Below, in pieces: positions 44,718-55,322 of a stretch of DNA of 64,000 nucleotides (positions are counted from its first letter, which is position 1; each line of letters begins with the position of its first letter). Source of the stretch: Paramacrobiotus metropolitanus. Lineage: Eukaryota; Tardigrada; Eutardigrada; Parachela; Macrobiotidae. The notes under the pieces are model-generated. The model worked only from the letters and a program-made list of their open reading frames with translations, had not been told where the DNA came from and did not search any database. The translations under genes were made by a program, and so were the position numbers. The stretch is from positions 434,001-498,000 of the forward strand of contig NW_026570310.1 of the NCBI RefSeq assembly GCF_019649055.1, in the 5' to 3' direction.

Positions 44718-45550
44718 CTAGAAATTTCCACACATTTCACGGCGCAGTATTGACTCAACAGTCATTCCGGTAACCGGTGCTCCATTACCTACTGTGCTGA
44801 TGCCGTGCACTCGGAGAAATTTCCAACGCTGCAGTTTTGCGTACGTTGTACGAGCGCATTCACGATTGATGTAATTATTATGCAGTGTCGCGCCGTTAAA
44901 CTGTTCAAGATCTCCCCGAGGGCGTGGCGCCAAACTGCCGGCATAGTAAAACAGCAATTTACTTGATGCAGTGCCTCCGCTATCCGGTGCAACAGTTAAT
45001 TTTATTAATAATGCTTTCTGGGTAGCACAGAAGCTTGGAGATTCAGTGTCCCGGCGCCTTGCACTCGAAGAAAGTATCGGCGGTGTAGCCACGCATACGG
45101 CATATTGCATGACTGAGTTCAGTACATTACATACAGCTTCATAACGACGGGCAAGCTGCTGATTGCTGTTACTAGCAAAGCGCAAGCGGCTTTACTTATG
45201 CGTGGACACGGTACCGTACTGCTCATACTGTACGAGTACAAAATTTCTCTGAGTTTAGGGTGCCGCTACATCAAAAGTTACTGCGGTAATAGGGCAATGA
45301 TAGCACAAGTACTCAATATTATGGAAATCCCGTAACCCGGTGCAAGGAACTAATAACACAGTACTTCCCGTACCCGGTACTACTGCCTCAACAAACCCCG
45401 GTGCAACAGCAATCCTGCTATTCGGTAGGGTGATAGTACCGGAACGCGATAGTACCGGCTACAGTATTACAATCGCGTTACACCGGGTTACGTTGAAACA
45501 GCAACCCGGTGCTTCGTTACTTTCGCTAAATGTGGCTGCAGCGGTGTAGA
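44718..45550. other. dispersed repeat region with CCGGTGC motifs
   Basis: A minus-strand ORF of 155 codons (45185-44718) and a plus-strand ORF of 69 codons (45340-45549) cover this region. Both are rich in Gly/Thr/Val/Pro and the DNA repeats CCCGGTGCAACAG-like motifs (about 44985, 45339, 45397, 45510). NRECARTTYAKLQ on the minus strand recurs as a related peptide at 39.2 kb, marking a repeat family. I cannot assign a function. Confidence 0.35.
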
Positions 45551-46590
45551 ATCCCGTGAAAAAGAACTTTGCAGTAGTCCAAACAATGATAGTTGTAGAG
45601 TGCGTCCGGAAATGAGAACTGCTATCGCGGTATCAAAGGCTTCGACAACACTTCGGATAACCGGGACCACAAGAGGTAATGCAGAAACCCTGCTGTGACT
45701 TACTTAAGCTATTTGTCACTATAGTAGTCGACTAAAAGAAGTCGAATAGTCTAAGTGTAGGGCATGGTATCGTAATACCCCTTTTCTCCAAATACTGGGA
45801 GAAATAATTAATAACACCGGTTGCTGGCGGTCGACAGTACTGCTGTAGCTAAATGTACTATAGGCCGCCGATTTACGCTTGGGGCTGACGCAAAATATGC
45901 TTTTAATGGAGTCAACATGAGCCTTGCAGTACGCAATTTCTGAGCCGTCTTACGCCAGGGCATGAACTAGCCGATCATCCCCTTTTACATGAAAACTGAT
46001 CAGGACTTACCCTGCGGCATTTTCTAGTAAAATGGCGACATATAAAAAACTCGATCCTATCAGTTTTCATCCAGTTCCATCCATAACACACGCTTAAAAC
46101 ATTAAAAATTGAAAAGCGATTCATAAATCGCCAATAAATCAAGAACATTCCACGGTATTTCACTGGATAAAGAAAATTCGTGCAAATATCACGAGTCCAA
46201 AAATTTTCCGTCACTGATTCATATGGATATCGATCACGCCGAATTTCGCTCTTCAGACACAGCCATTTGAACCTGTCAACGCGAATACGAGCTGCTGTCG
46301 TTCAGACTGAAAAGTGAGCCTTCATCAACCAGGCTGCATCCGCATTCAATTACCGCAGTTTTCTTGTAATTCCTGCCAGCTTTTGAAAATGCCTCTCTGG
46401 TAATCCAGTTACATCGTCTCTTTGCAAGCAGCTTGTCTATACTCACTCCTATTAAAAGTTTCTAGGTCAGCGTGTATTCTCTTGCAGAGAATACAAGTTA
46501 ACTTGCAAAAGGTTCTTGCAGCACGATTCACTGTGTGAGCGGAGAAGCGGCTCACGTACAGCGATAAAGTCTTTCAAAGGATTTCCAAGT
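45551..46590. other. intergenic stretch with no recognised gene
   Basis: No ORF with recognisable features and no repeats noted. Confidence 0.4.
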
Positions 46591-46593
46591 ATT

Positions 46594-46665
46594 GCGCCGT
46601 GGTGCAGTAATACTGCCTACGCGGATCTAACGACGTAGCCGGGGTTCGATTCCCCCATCGGTGCC
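46594..46665 (+). other. tRNA-like Pol III unit related to the 15.3-kb copies
   Basis: A 72-nt sequence with a GCGCCG/CGGTGC acceptor-type stem (one G-T pair), a D-type arm GCAG-TAATA-CTGC, a CTACG/CGTAG arm with a 12-base loop, and a T arm GGGG-TTCGATT-CCCC. TTTTT follows at 46666. The large anticodon-arm loop and internal GGATCT are shared with the units at 15281 and 15698, so all three derive from one tRNA-like ancestor. Confidence 0.6.
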
Positions 46666-46930
46666 TTTTTCAGCCGTTTCTCGGTTTCCCTCGGATTGCG
46701 TAGCAGGTTTCCCTCGGAATGCTGAAGTAGCCGCCGTACGCGCTTTTTGGCAACGATGAAATGGACAGTTACACAGTCCATGTGAATAACAACGTACGGA
46801 ATACCATGAGGCACGATGTTGTTGCGTGCGCCGTGCGCGTAGTCGGGGATGTTGTCTGGGATGTCAAATTCCTCTTCTTCAGAGCTGGGCTCTTCAAAAA
46901 GTTTCGTAAAAATTGCTCTGATAGTGCTGA
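46617..46930 (-). CDS. possible 3' coding end overlapping the tRNA-like unit
   Basis: A minus frame is open from upstream of 46930 to TAA/TAG near 46617. It has an acidic patch (FEEPSSEEEEFDIPDNIPDY), then HGIPYVVIHMDCVTVHFIV and a basic run. Its last 20 codons lie in the tRNA-like unit, so the natural end was probably replaced by insertion. No family recognised. Confidence 0.3.
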
Positions 46931-47469
46931 TCCTTGAACATGAATTAGTAAGTGCATCTCTGCCAGGAGTAGTCAGCGCTAACTGGCTCGGTGACGGGTG
47001 CCCTCGTGGCTCGTCGACTGCAGTGACTCAACTTCGGCAGTCACCACCGTAGGATGGCTGCGCGATTGCCTATGCGACGGAAGCAACCCAAGTAAATGAT
47101 ATCATTATTTAACACAGACCAAACAACAATGGGGATAACAACGTTTGCGTTGACGCTGGCTAAAATGCCTTTAAGCCATCCCAGTCGGGTGATGTCCGGC
47201 CTTTGGCAGGACGGAGTTGGTCTGAGGAACTGACTAATTGTCACCTGGATGATCTCCAACTTGATCAAATCCGTTTATTGTCACATACTAGCGGAGTGTT
47301 GGCAGCCGCAGAGTTTGGCTTTCTCAAATGTAGCCACCTCGCAAGCTTGGGCCAAAACGGTATCCTGTCTCAGTTCGAATCTCGCTCGGTCAACTTTAGC
47401 GGGAACGCAAGGATGTCTGGATATCAGCCGACAAGGAAAAACTACATCATCCATGCTGACGGGAAAAAG

Positions 47470-47955
47470 TTAAAACAAGGAGCGCCTGTCCGTCGCTTGC
47501 GTAGTACCGCTAAGAGAAACTGCACAAAATTCCCACTCCGCGAGCGCCCCTGATCTTTTATTCCTAACAATTTCGCTAACACGTAAGACGATTTTACGCT
47601 TACCACTGCCCGATTCTGCCAATAAAAGGAAGTAAATGCTTGTATCTGTGCTGCTTTTCATGGGAATAAAGTTGGTGATTCTACTCACCTGATAGGTAGC
47701 GAAGCCTTGAACAACTTTTTCATCTGCTCTTTTCGCTATTATCTGGTTCGGTATAGCGCAGAAGTGGATTCGTTCCACATAGAAGTACAAATAATGCAGT
47801 ATTTCCTGGTATGGATGGATCTTCGTCCTCGTCAGTTTCATCCTCAGAGGTTTCCGCGACTTCGGGATTGTATTAAGCCAGTCCTCTTCTGTAAAAGAAA
47901 GGGGCGGTAGGCCGCGGTTGCACGTGCTTGGAAGAATAAAGCCGGCGTAAATCAA
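47470..47955 (-). CDS. hypothetical 161-codon ORF
   Basis: A basic ORF with no recognised domain; the plus strand is also open at 47203-47553 across part of it. Either or neither may be coding. Confidence 0.2.
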   Translation of the reverse strand: MIYAGFILPSTCNRGLPPLSFTEEDWLNTIPKSRKPLRMKLTRTKIHPYQEILHYLYFYVERIHFCAIPNQIIAKRADEKVVQGFATYQVSRITNFIPMKSSTDTSIYFLLLAESGSGKRKIVLRVSEIVRNKRSGALAEWEFCAVSLSGTTQATDRRSLF

Positions 47956-48299
47956 GCAAAGCCAGTAGTATCAATGTGAAGCGTGATAAAATTTCTACTA
48001 TCTATTACAATTAGGGGATTCCTAACCAGTTTAAAAAGTCCGGTGGGTGGAAAAAAAATGCCCGGTGGGCCTTAAAAAATACATCTAATAAAATTTTTAT
48101 AATATATTTTATCATCTCTGCAATACTGTACTTGTCATCGCAGCACTAAGCTTTTCGTAACCTTAGTGCTAATGACAGCACTGCATTCGCATAATGCATA
48201 TGCCGCCGTGCTCTCATGACAAAAGAGAATACAGTACACTTGCAAATAGTCAGTTTCACAGTGTAGTATTTCCGTGTAACCAGAGTTCCGTTTCGAACT

Positions 48300-48900
48300 G
48301 AATTGAATACTCACTGCAATTTCTGGATGCGGGCTTTATGTCCCGTATGTGTGCAACAAGTGTAGCGCTGTGTTCGAATACAGGAAGGCTCACGTAATAA
48401 GCGAGCAAAAATCGAACTCGTACATACTACGTACTGCACTCGTTAATGCACTGCAGCATCGCTAGCGCGTTCGATTTTTGCCTTGCTCGCTGGAAGAATG
48501 CGCGGTATCCTTTGATCTCCCGCTGGCAAGCAAAATCGAACGCAGTGCTGCTCTGCATAGTCTTGTCCTGTGGAGGAAAATCGAACTGGTTTGTACGCAC
48601 ATGACAATAGCAGTGCATCTTCACCGTACGCTCTTCGCGTTCGATTTTTGACTTGCTTGCTGGAAGCACGCGCGGTGCCCTTTGATCTCTAGCTGGCTTG
48701 AAAAATCTAACGCAGTGCTGCGCTGCATTGTCTTCTTATGTGGAACAAGACTGAACTGACTTGTACGTACAAGACAATAGCAGCTGCATCTTCACCGTAC
48801 ATTCTGCGATCGATTTTCAACTTGCATACTGGAAGTACGCACGGTACCCGTTCGATCTCCCACTGTATGCAACAAGTGGATAAATGGAACTCCGTGTACA
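48300..48900. repeat. ~170-bp tandem repeat, three diverged copies
   Basis: The anchor GCG(T/A)TCGATTTT starts at 48467, 48637 and 48807, exactly 170 bp apart. Each copy continues with CTTGCT-GCTGGAAG, a CGCGGT element and TTTGATCTC, then CAGTGCTGC and GCATCTTCACCGTAC. Copies differ by point changes and small indels. The array ends about 170 bp before the RING gene. Confidence 0.82.
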
Positions 48901-49073
48901 ACGATAATGCTCTGCATTGTCTCGTTCAGCAAGCAAGAGCAAGAGGAGCAATTCTCGTTCTCTCTTTTTGCACCACGCACGCTAGTTTTATTTTTCCGAT
49001 TTCTCTCGGCAGCACAATCTAGCTTTTTTATTAGCCATTGTCTAGCTGTCCCCCTTGCATTTCTACAATAACC

Positions 49074-49802
49074 ATGCCTAACGTATTATACTGTTCGGTT
49101 TGTCTGGACGTTGAAAGCGGGCAGTGGGGATGCTTGCCCGAGTGTGGGCACACGTTCCATCTCCACTGTATATACCACTGGCGGGCCGTAGCCAACTGCC
49201 GATGCCCGCAGTGTCGTGTGATGAACCGGAAGGTGGTGGTCATGTATATTAACGGCCCAGCTGATGAAGCAGGACCACCGGGGCCTGCTGGACCACCGCA
49301 GCCGGCTGGACCGCCACTACCAGCAGGACTGCCGCCGCCCGCTGGACCGCCACTACCGGCTGGGCCGCCGGCGCTGCCGGCAGGACCGCCGGTTGGACAG
49401 CCGCAGCCCGCTGGACCACAGGCAGGACCGCCACAGCTGGCTGGGCCGCCCGCGCTGCCGGCAGGACCGCCGGTTGGACAGCTGCAGCCCGCTGGACCAC
49501 AGGCAGGACCGCCACAGCTGGCTGGGCCGCCGCTTCCCGCTGGACCGCCGGTTGGACTGCAGTTGCCGTTTGGAGCACCGCTTCCGGTTGGACCAATTCC
49601 ACTGCCGCTGGTGGCACCTGTTGCACATGCTGCGCATGCTCCGGCCGCGGTTAATCCCCACGGGATTCTCAACACCAACTTCATCCGCTCGTGGGTGCTG
49701 CAGCACATGGAATTTGGGCCGAAGACGTTTCGATTTTCAAAACCAGCATCATTTAACATGGTGCAGTATGAACAGTACTTGTACATACAAAACGCCAGCC
49801 CA
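49074..49802 (+). CDS. RING-H2 finger protein with Pro/Gly/Ala repeat region
   Basis: From ATG at 49074 the protein opens with a C3H2C3 RING: CSVC, then CGHTFHLHC, then CPQC, within about 45 residues, the fold of E3 ubiquitin ligases that recruit E2 enzymes. Residues ~65-185 are a collagen-like low-complexity run of AGPP units, including an 81-bp (27-codon) direct repeat at 49371 and 49452 that is almost identical and so recent. A unique C-terminal part follows (NTNFIRSWVLQHMEFGPKTF). The ORF closes at TAG 49803-49805, but a second coding segment at 50084 suggests splicing from inside this ORF. An earlier in-frame TTG at 49038 is a poor start. It lies outside the certain part of the Polinton but could belong to it. 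Confidence 0.7.
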
Positions 49803-50083
49803 TAGTTCAAACAGAGAAGCGATTGTTTGCGCAATATGTATCATAGGTACATGCAATACTGCGAATAGTTATAATAATTATTACGCGTAGTTACCCTCGG
49901 TCAGCGCGCTATTCTTGTTTATGGTGTTGAAATTTGATTCACGTAAATTGTATAGTTGTTTCTTTTGTCATGCCTGTTGTTATTCAGTATTCATAGTTTA
50001 TTTTGATTTTTTTTAATAGTTTATATCGCAATTATTTTTTTTGTTTTTAATTTATTTTAATAACAAATTTTTTTTCAATTTAG

Positions 50084-50337
50084 GTGCAATTCTGTTCGTT
50101 GACGAGGTCAACAACTTCCTGCAGCAGTACATCAATGTGTACGACGTCGTGCTTCGCTACCCGAACAGCAACACTCGGATTACGCTGGGCAAGGTGCTGC
50201 GGGAAGTGTTTGGAATTGGGAGAGCGTACAATCATGGTCCCGCCAATGCCCGCCAGCGATACAGTGGTGTGCAGCTGAACGATGAGGGCGCCGCGGAATT
50301 CATTAATCTCATGGGTTATGACATGTACGCCGATTAA
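50084..50337 (+). CDS. probable 3' exon of the RING gene
   Basis: TTTTTTTTCAATTTAG is a good acceptor ending at about 50082. The following frame is open to TAA at 50335-50337 and reads like a folded protein (VDEVNNFLQQYINVYDVVLR, ITLGKVLREVFGIGR). It has no start of its own. The most likely upstream partner is the RING ORF ending at 49805, although I could not fix the donor. No domain name is known to me. Confidence 0.45.
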
Positions 50338-50339
50338 TG

Positions 50340-52423
50340 GTTGTTCGCTAATAATGGTGGTATTAATTACGATGTTGTCCTTAGACGAATGTCCGTAAAA
50401 CCAAATATCCCGCGACGAACTGTCGCGTATCCGTATTGACTGTTGTTTATTATTAGTATTATTTTTGTTATTGGTTATTTGTATTCGCTAATAAGTTTCG
50501 TTAACGGATTCTCAGCTGTTTCTTTTGGTTCGTTGTTTGTTTGTTGTGTCTCCAATTCGGTTTTGCTTGTGTTGTCGGCTTTGGTCTTAATTATTATTAT
50601 TATTATTAACATTTATTTGATTATTAATACCGTTAAAATAATGTTGTTACATAATTTGAAAAAGGAATAATCGCTTCTTTCTGGGTAGTTTTTATTATAT
50701 TTTCGTGCGTAGACAATCGGCCTTAATTAACTGTTGGAACATTAAGGACACCATTTGGATTTATTGCGCTCATAAATTAAATTCAAGCATCGGATGCTTT
50801 GTGTCTGATACGTAAGGCCATAATAGTACAGAAACCTTTAATAAGTATCATGGTACGAGTACAAACTATGCACCAGAACAAAACGGCATTTACAAAGGTA
50901 ACACTTCTTCTATGCTATGGGAAAATTTCCGAAATGGGAAAAAACGGTTATTCCAAAAAACAGGTATAATGATAAGAATGTCATGCGTAATAACCACATA
51001 GTCTGCATTTGTTAGCGTTAGTTTTTTATGGTGTTACAACTCCAATTCTCTGAAAAATTAAAAGCTGACGGTGGCAGAGCTTATCTATTTTTGCTGCGAA
51101 TAAAATTCTAACAAATCATTCACAGAAAATACAAAACACATGCTAGTGAAACGAACAGATTAATAATTAATAACCAATCACTGATGCCAGTTGCAGTCCC
51201 ATATTATAAATATTATTTTCATTATGGCTGCGTGCAGTGGTAAACCTTGGTGTTGGCTGTGGGGCACGGAATTCGGACACGAGCGTTGGCTGCATGCACG
51301 GTGAAAATTACTTAAGGTTTTTTAATTTAAATTTCTATTTTAATTATAATTTTTTTTAAAAATTGCTGCTTGTGGAAAGTTACTCACTTAACCCGTAATT
51401 TCTCGAAAATACCTACCGCAAGTACTGCGAAATTTGCTGTACATAGCAGAGTACCATGTTAACAGCTGATGCTTGTTAGTGCTGAACCATGAAGTACATG
51501 AGTAACCGTAAACCGTGAGAAGACGTTAGAATTACTGTAATATTTTTTTTTCATGAAGAGTTTTATAATAAATTAAAGCCATTTCTATGTTCCATAGCAA
51601 TGAATGTGAGAATTTCACGTGAGAATTTCTGTAATATATCCATGGTACGCATACATACTGTGCACGCAGCCAACACCCGGGTTTTCTAGTGCACGCAACA
51701 TCGACCAAATATTTTACCAAAAGAGCGCACCCCATGATAGAAATTAGTTTTTTGTGTATAGAGTGCATAATGTTATCGATAAATGCAGGTTTGTAATGAA
51801 GAATTACATCTCTTCGGTGCTAGTTCAACCGGAGATATCCAAAGGTTTACATGAACAGAACCGTTTATTCATAAGAAGCAACGCTATCAATTGAAATTTA
51901 AATTGTCAACTATGGCGATCCGTATCGTTCAGATCATCTTTAGCCATATATGGCTGTCCAATGGAATCAGACCAAAACTACTATATATAAGCAGTGGGTT
52001 GGAACCGAAATATTAATGAAATATTATGAAAACGAATGTACTAAGGTTTCGCAAACTTTAGTTGAGTCACTTAACTTCTCGAACTGTGTTGAAGTTACCA
52101 ATATTTCAAAACTTCAGTTTGACTAGTACAAGCACAGTTCTTTTAAAAAGTAATAATTGTTTCTTTGAAGGTTATGTAGGAAAAGTTCTCGCTCGGGTCT
52201 CGTATATGCGAATGAAACCACTGCTACATAGGAGTTACTCAAACACTTGCAATTTTATGTTCGGGTACAAATGTATACTTGATCGGAGACACAATCGCAC
52301 GTTATTACTGAGCTTTTATTTTTTACGTAACTAGCGCCAAAACGTTAGCAACGAGACAGTGTACCAGTTTTTGACGGACACACAACCATCGGTTATAACA
52401 CGGTTACAGGCCGTATCGCAAGG
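50340..52423. other. AT-rich spacer, no gene recognised
   Basis: 50443-50670 is a hydrophobic low-complexity ORF over AT-rich sequence and is rejected. CATGGTACG...GTGCA-like segments recur at 50848 and 51642, and TTGGCTGC(A/G)TGCAC occurs at 51284 and inverted near 51665, so old repeats are present. No coding signal. Confidence 0.4.
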
Positions 52424-53002
52424 TTACATGGGTCGTCGTGACCGAACAACACGGTAGCGCTCGCGAGAATAGTAAGCAATGGTATGGTGATAAGCCGCCA
52501 TCCGGTGGTGATGGTGCGCGTAGTCGGTAATCAACTCTACAAATGTAGAACCTTAGTACCGTACTAGAGGTTCAACTAAATACAAGTACTTACCATGCAA
52601 AGTAGTCAGGCGCGCAACGTAGTTAGCAGGTGGTCCTTGGATGACGTCCTCCAGGCGGTATGCGAGTGTCAGCAGTTGCGTTTCCATCTCATGGTGACGC
52701 ATTCCCAGGACGGCTGTGGTATACTGCGGTGAAGGTTGCTGGGGGTGGAAGTCATAAGTACTGTTACACTCCGGTGGTGGCGAGGCTGGTGAGTCGGACA
52801 CAACAGGCGAAACGTTAGGTGTGGGCATTCCGTCCAGTAATGAGGAGCTGTTCGTGGGAAACTGTGGCAAGCTGAACCGCGTTGGCAGTTGTTGATCCCG
52901 CTGCTGAGTTGCATAAAAGGCAGGTTGGAACGGGGCATTGGTAGGTGCGGACTGATAGTAAATGGGTACGCACAAATACGGTTGTCCAGAATTGTTATCC
53001 AT
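52424..53002 (-). CDS. spliced Pro/Gln-rich protein of unknown function
   Basis: ATG at 53002 starts exon 1 (53002-52594): a Pro/Gln/Ser-rich N-terminus of about 90 residues, then a helical part (HHEMETQLLTLAYRLEDVI). At CATG|GTAAGT a 57-nt intron (52593-52537) ends in TTTGTAG. Exon 2 (52536-52424) reads ELITDYAHHHHRMAAYHH and ends in a basic RERYRVVRSRR tail and TAA. Exon lengths sum to 522 nt, exactly 174 codons. The intron size matches those of the nearby polymerase. TATATAAA (53108-53101) lies about 100 bp upstream. Basic tail suggests nucleic-acid binding; this is inference. Confidence 0.55.
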
Positions 53003-53367
53003 AATGCTGATAAGGTGGAGAACACTCAAAAAAAAGGAAATCGGTAAAAAAGTGAAAAAGCTTGGGAAAATACAACTTAGTTATCGTAGTGAACTGGACA
53101 TTTATATAATGCTTTCAGTAAGTGTACGGTAACTTTTGATGGTTACCGTAACTTAGACTCGAATTACCATATTCAAGCCTGCTCCCAAGTACGTACGATT
53201 GACCCTCATCCAATCGGGATTCGGTAATTGTTTAAGGTGATGCTGTAATTTTTTAAAGTTACTACCTATGGGAGGTGAATGATAAGAACGTAGTATTAAG
53301 ATAAAAAAGACGATTCCCGAAATAAAACTTGATTTTTACAACGTTGTTGGTAATATTTGCAACTACT
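53003..53367. promoter_or_regulatory. divergent promoter region with GGTAAC palindrome
   Basis: Lies between the minus gene starting at 53002 and the plus gene starting at 53368. It holds GGTAAC-TTTTGAT-GGTTACC followed by GTAAC (53128-53152), the same motif family found upstream of the polymerase and PC4 genes, and a TATATAAA for the minus gene. Confidence 0.5.
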
Positions 53368-54768
53368 ATGGAGTATGTTACGGATGTAAACGGGCAAGTG
53401 CTTGGTAATCCTAGTTCCAGTTCCGCCATCGATTACGGTTGGTTATACGATGCTTGCGCTGACCTGGGTGCCTTTATGTCGAACGACGTTACTACGGAAC
53501 TTAATGAGAAGACGAGCGCCCCCGAATACTGTGAGTATAATTAACTAGTTTGCTAAAATCATTTGCCCCCTCGTAAACTAAATTGGCTTGGCTGATTACG
53601 TAGGCTTGAACGAATCTGTGGTGCCGGGTGCAGATTATTGCGGAGCTTCTGTTCCCATGCAGTCTGATGAGCGCAACACAGGTATTCAACGTCTGCACTA
53701 CAGTAAACGTATATTATTTTTTGCGCATTCTGATACCTTTATAGAGCCCTGTTTCTTCACTGCACCAATCGAAACCGCAAATGCAGGAGGCTTGACGCTT
53801 GATTGGTTGACCGCACCAACGATAAGCATCATAGACCAGAATTCCATAGTACCGACGGAGCTTAACAAAGGTACGCGTCACTCGATTTAATTTTAATTTT
53901 CCAGGTTTATAAAAAGATACTGGAATACGGTAATTTTCTGAACGTTTAAAATACCAATGTTCGAGACATTTTAGTACTAAAATAAAGCTTCAGTAGCTTA
54001 GTACGAAACTAAGGTTTGAAAACCCAGTGACAAAAGCATAGTTGCCGAATCCTTTTTATACTTTTAAAAAATAAATCTTAATTATAAGAAAGTCAAAAAT
54101 ACTAAGGTTTCGACAGCTCGCTACCGGTACTGTAGTATCATCTGTTTACAGTAGCCATACTGAACCAGCTCGCCTCGACCAACTCCACTGTGCCGGTTTC
54201 CGACTGGGTCAGTCAGGCGGTCAGCGTCACAATACTGAACCCCATCCCACCCGTGTGGACCCGCACAAACACCCTCACGTTCACTCATAAAGCGGTTCCC
54301 CAGGCTTTGCGATCCGTTCCATGGGATGTGGAAGCTGAAAACCTGCCGATCTTTTTCGGAACTGACTACGACTGGCAGGGATGGTTCCAGCATGCCATGC
54401 TAGTGCTCCGGACCAAAGACGGTATGATGGAGGTCACCCTGCCGGAGCTACAAGGATTCCTGAAGTATGCATTTGACCGTGGTTGGTCCAGGGATCTCGG
54501 ATCGGCACTGCCTTCCCAAAATAAGCGAAGCATTCCTGACAAACCGTACCGCAGACTGAGTGATACGCTCCGTATGCGGCATCGTATGTTTTCGCACGGC
54601 CAGAATAAGCAAACACCGTATATAACGCTTACTCGTACGACTCATTTTGGTACTTTTGTCAGTACTCTATATGTAAACAAAGCGGCATTTTCCGCCCTAG
54701 CTAAATTGCGTACCCAGTTAGAGATACTGGTGCCTGTCGCTACTCCGTTCCCTGTACTGGTCGAGTAA
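53368..54768 (+). CDS. four-exon gene of unknown function in the Polinton region
   Basis: Exons are 53368-53530, 53604-53681, 53745-53870 and 54152-54768. Introns (73, 63 and 281 nt) have GT...AG ends, and every junction is in phase 1, so the two internal exons (26 and 42 codons) are symmetric. The sum is 984 nt, 327 residues plus stop. Exon 1 has an acidic DYGWLYDACADLGAF; exon 4 holds a globular part (LPIFFGTDYDWQGWFQHAML) and a C-terminus with YITLTRTTHFGTFVSTLYV and LAKLRTQLEIL. The last segment vaguely recalls the strand-helix order of PC4-like domains, but I do not claim it. No signal peptide or membrane segment. The acceptor at 54151 was chosen because the earlier AG at 54118 leads to an in-frame stop. 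Confidence 0.55.
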
Positions 54769-54810
54769 TAAAATCGGTAGTAAACTGAAGTTTTTATTAA
54801 CTGTATCTCA

Positions 54811-55250
54811 TTACATCATATTATCAAGTTGGCCAATGTCATCCTCAAAAGCACTATGACATGAACCTTCATCTGAATCGCTTTCATGGTACATTGTTCT
54901 GCCAAACCACGGTGCTCGTCGCATCCAGTGTGCACGAACATAATACAAGCGCTTGGTCAGTTTATGCAGTTTAACAACTTCATTAATGAAGGCTTGACCT
55001 TTTCGTTCTTCAAAAATCCACAGGCAGGGCTGTAACGGGCATGGTGCACGTCCAGATCTTCCAATGGTAGCAAGTCCTTGATCCCAACGCCGCAATAGAA
55101 GCAGGTCATGCAATTGGAGCACGTGGAGTAGAACCCAGCTGCTGCAGCATATTCGGCGGGGAAGGTGAACATATATTTCCGGGCTTCAGCGTCAAAACTT
55201 TCAACACGGGCGTTATATCCAGCCATTGAAGGTTTGAAAACGGTTGACAT
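54811..55250 (-). pseudogene. BIR-domain (inhibitor-of-apoptosis-like) protein, one frameshift
   Basis: From ATG at 55250 the ORF holds one baculovirus IAP repeat: AAAGFYSTC, then CFYC, with spacing CX2CX16HX6C to the last Cys in RYSPAC, the complete zinc site. BIR proteins bind caspases or IAP antagonists in the cytoplasm; insect DNA viruses carry them to block host cell death. Directly after the BIR, at a T5 run near 55010, the coding frame shifts by one; the continuation in the other frame has a helical KLHKLTKRLYYVR part and an acidic C-terminus and stops at 54811. No RING follows. Either a frameshifted relic or a homopolymer error. TATAAAAA is 32 bp upstream of the ATG. Confidence 0.78.
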
Positions 55251-55281
55251 GATTTTTAGAATTAACCGTTCGCAAAGGTCG

Positions 55282-55289
55282 TTTTTATA
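55282..55289 (-). promoter_or_regulatory. TATA box of the BIR gene
   Basis: TATAAAAA on the minus strand ends 32 bp before the ATG at 55250. The short distance implies a very short leader. Confidence 0.55.
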
Positions 55290-55322
55290 CACATTAGAGG
55301 AAGATTATTGAAAGTAATAAGA

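Noticed and set aside
49031-49834. 267-codon minus ORF rich in Gly/Ala/Ser
   Set aside because: It is the antisense shadow of the RING gene's repeat tract; the RING zinc ligands are on the plus strand.
50443-50670. 75-codon hydrophobic ORF
   Set aside because: An Ile/Leu/Val run produced by ATT-rich low-complexity DNA; no flanking coding signal.
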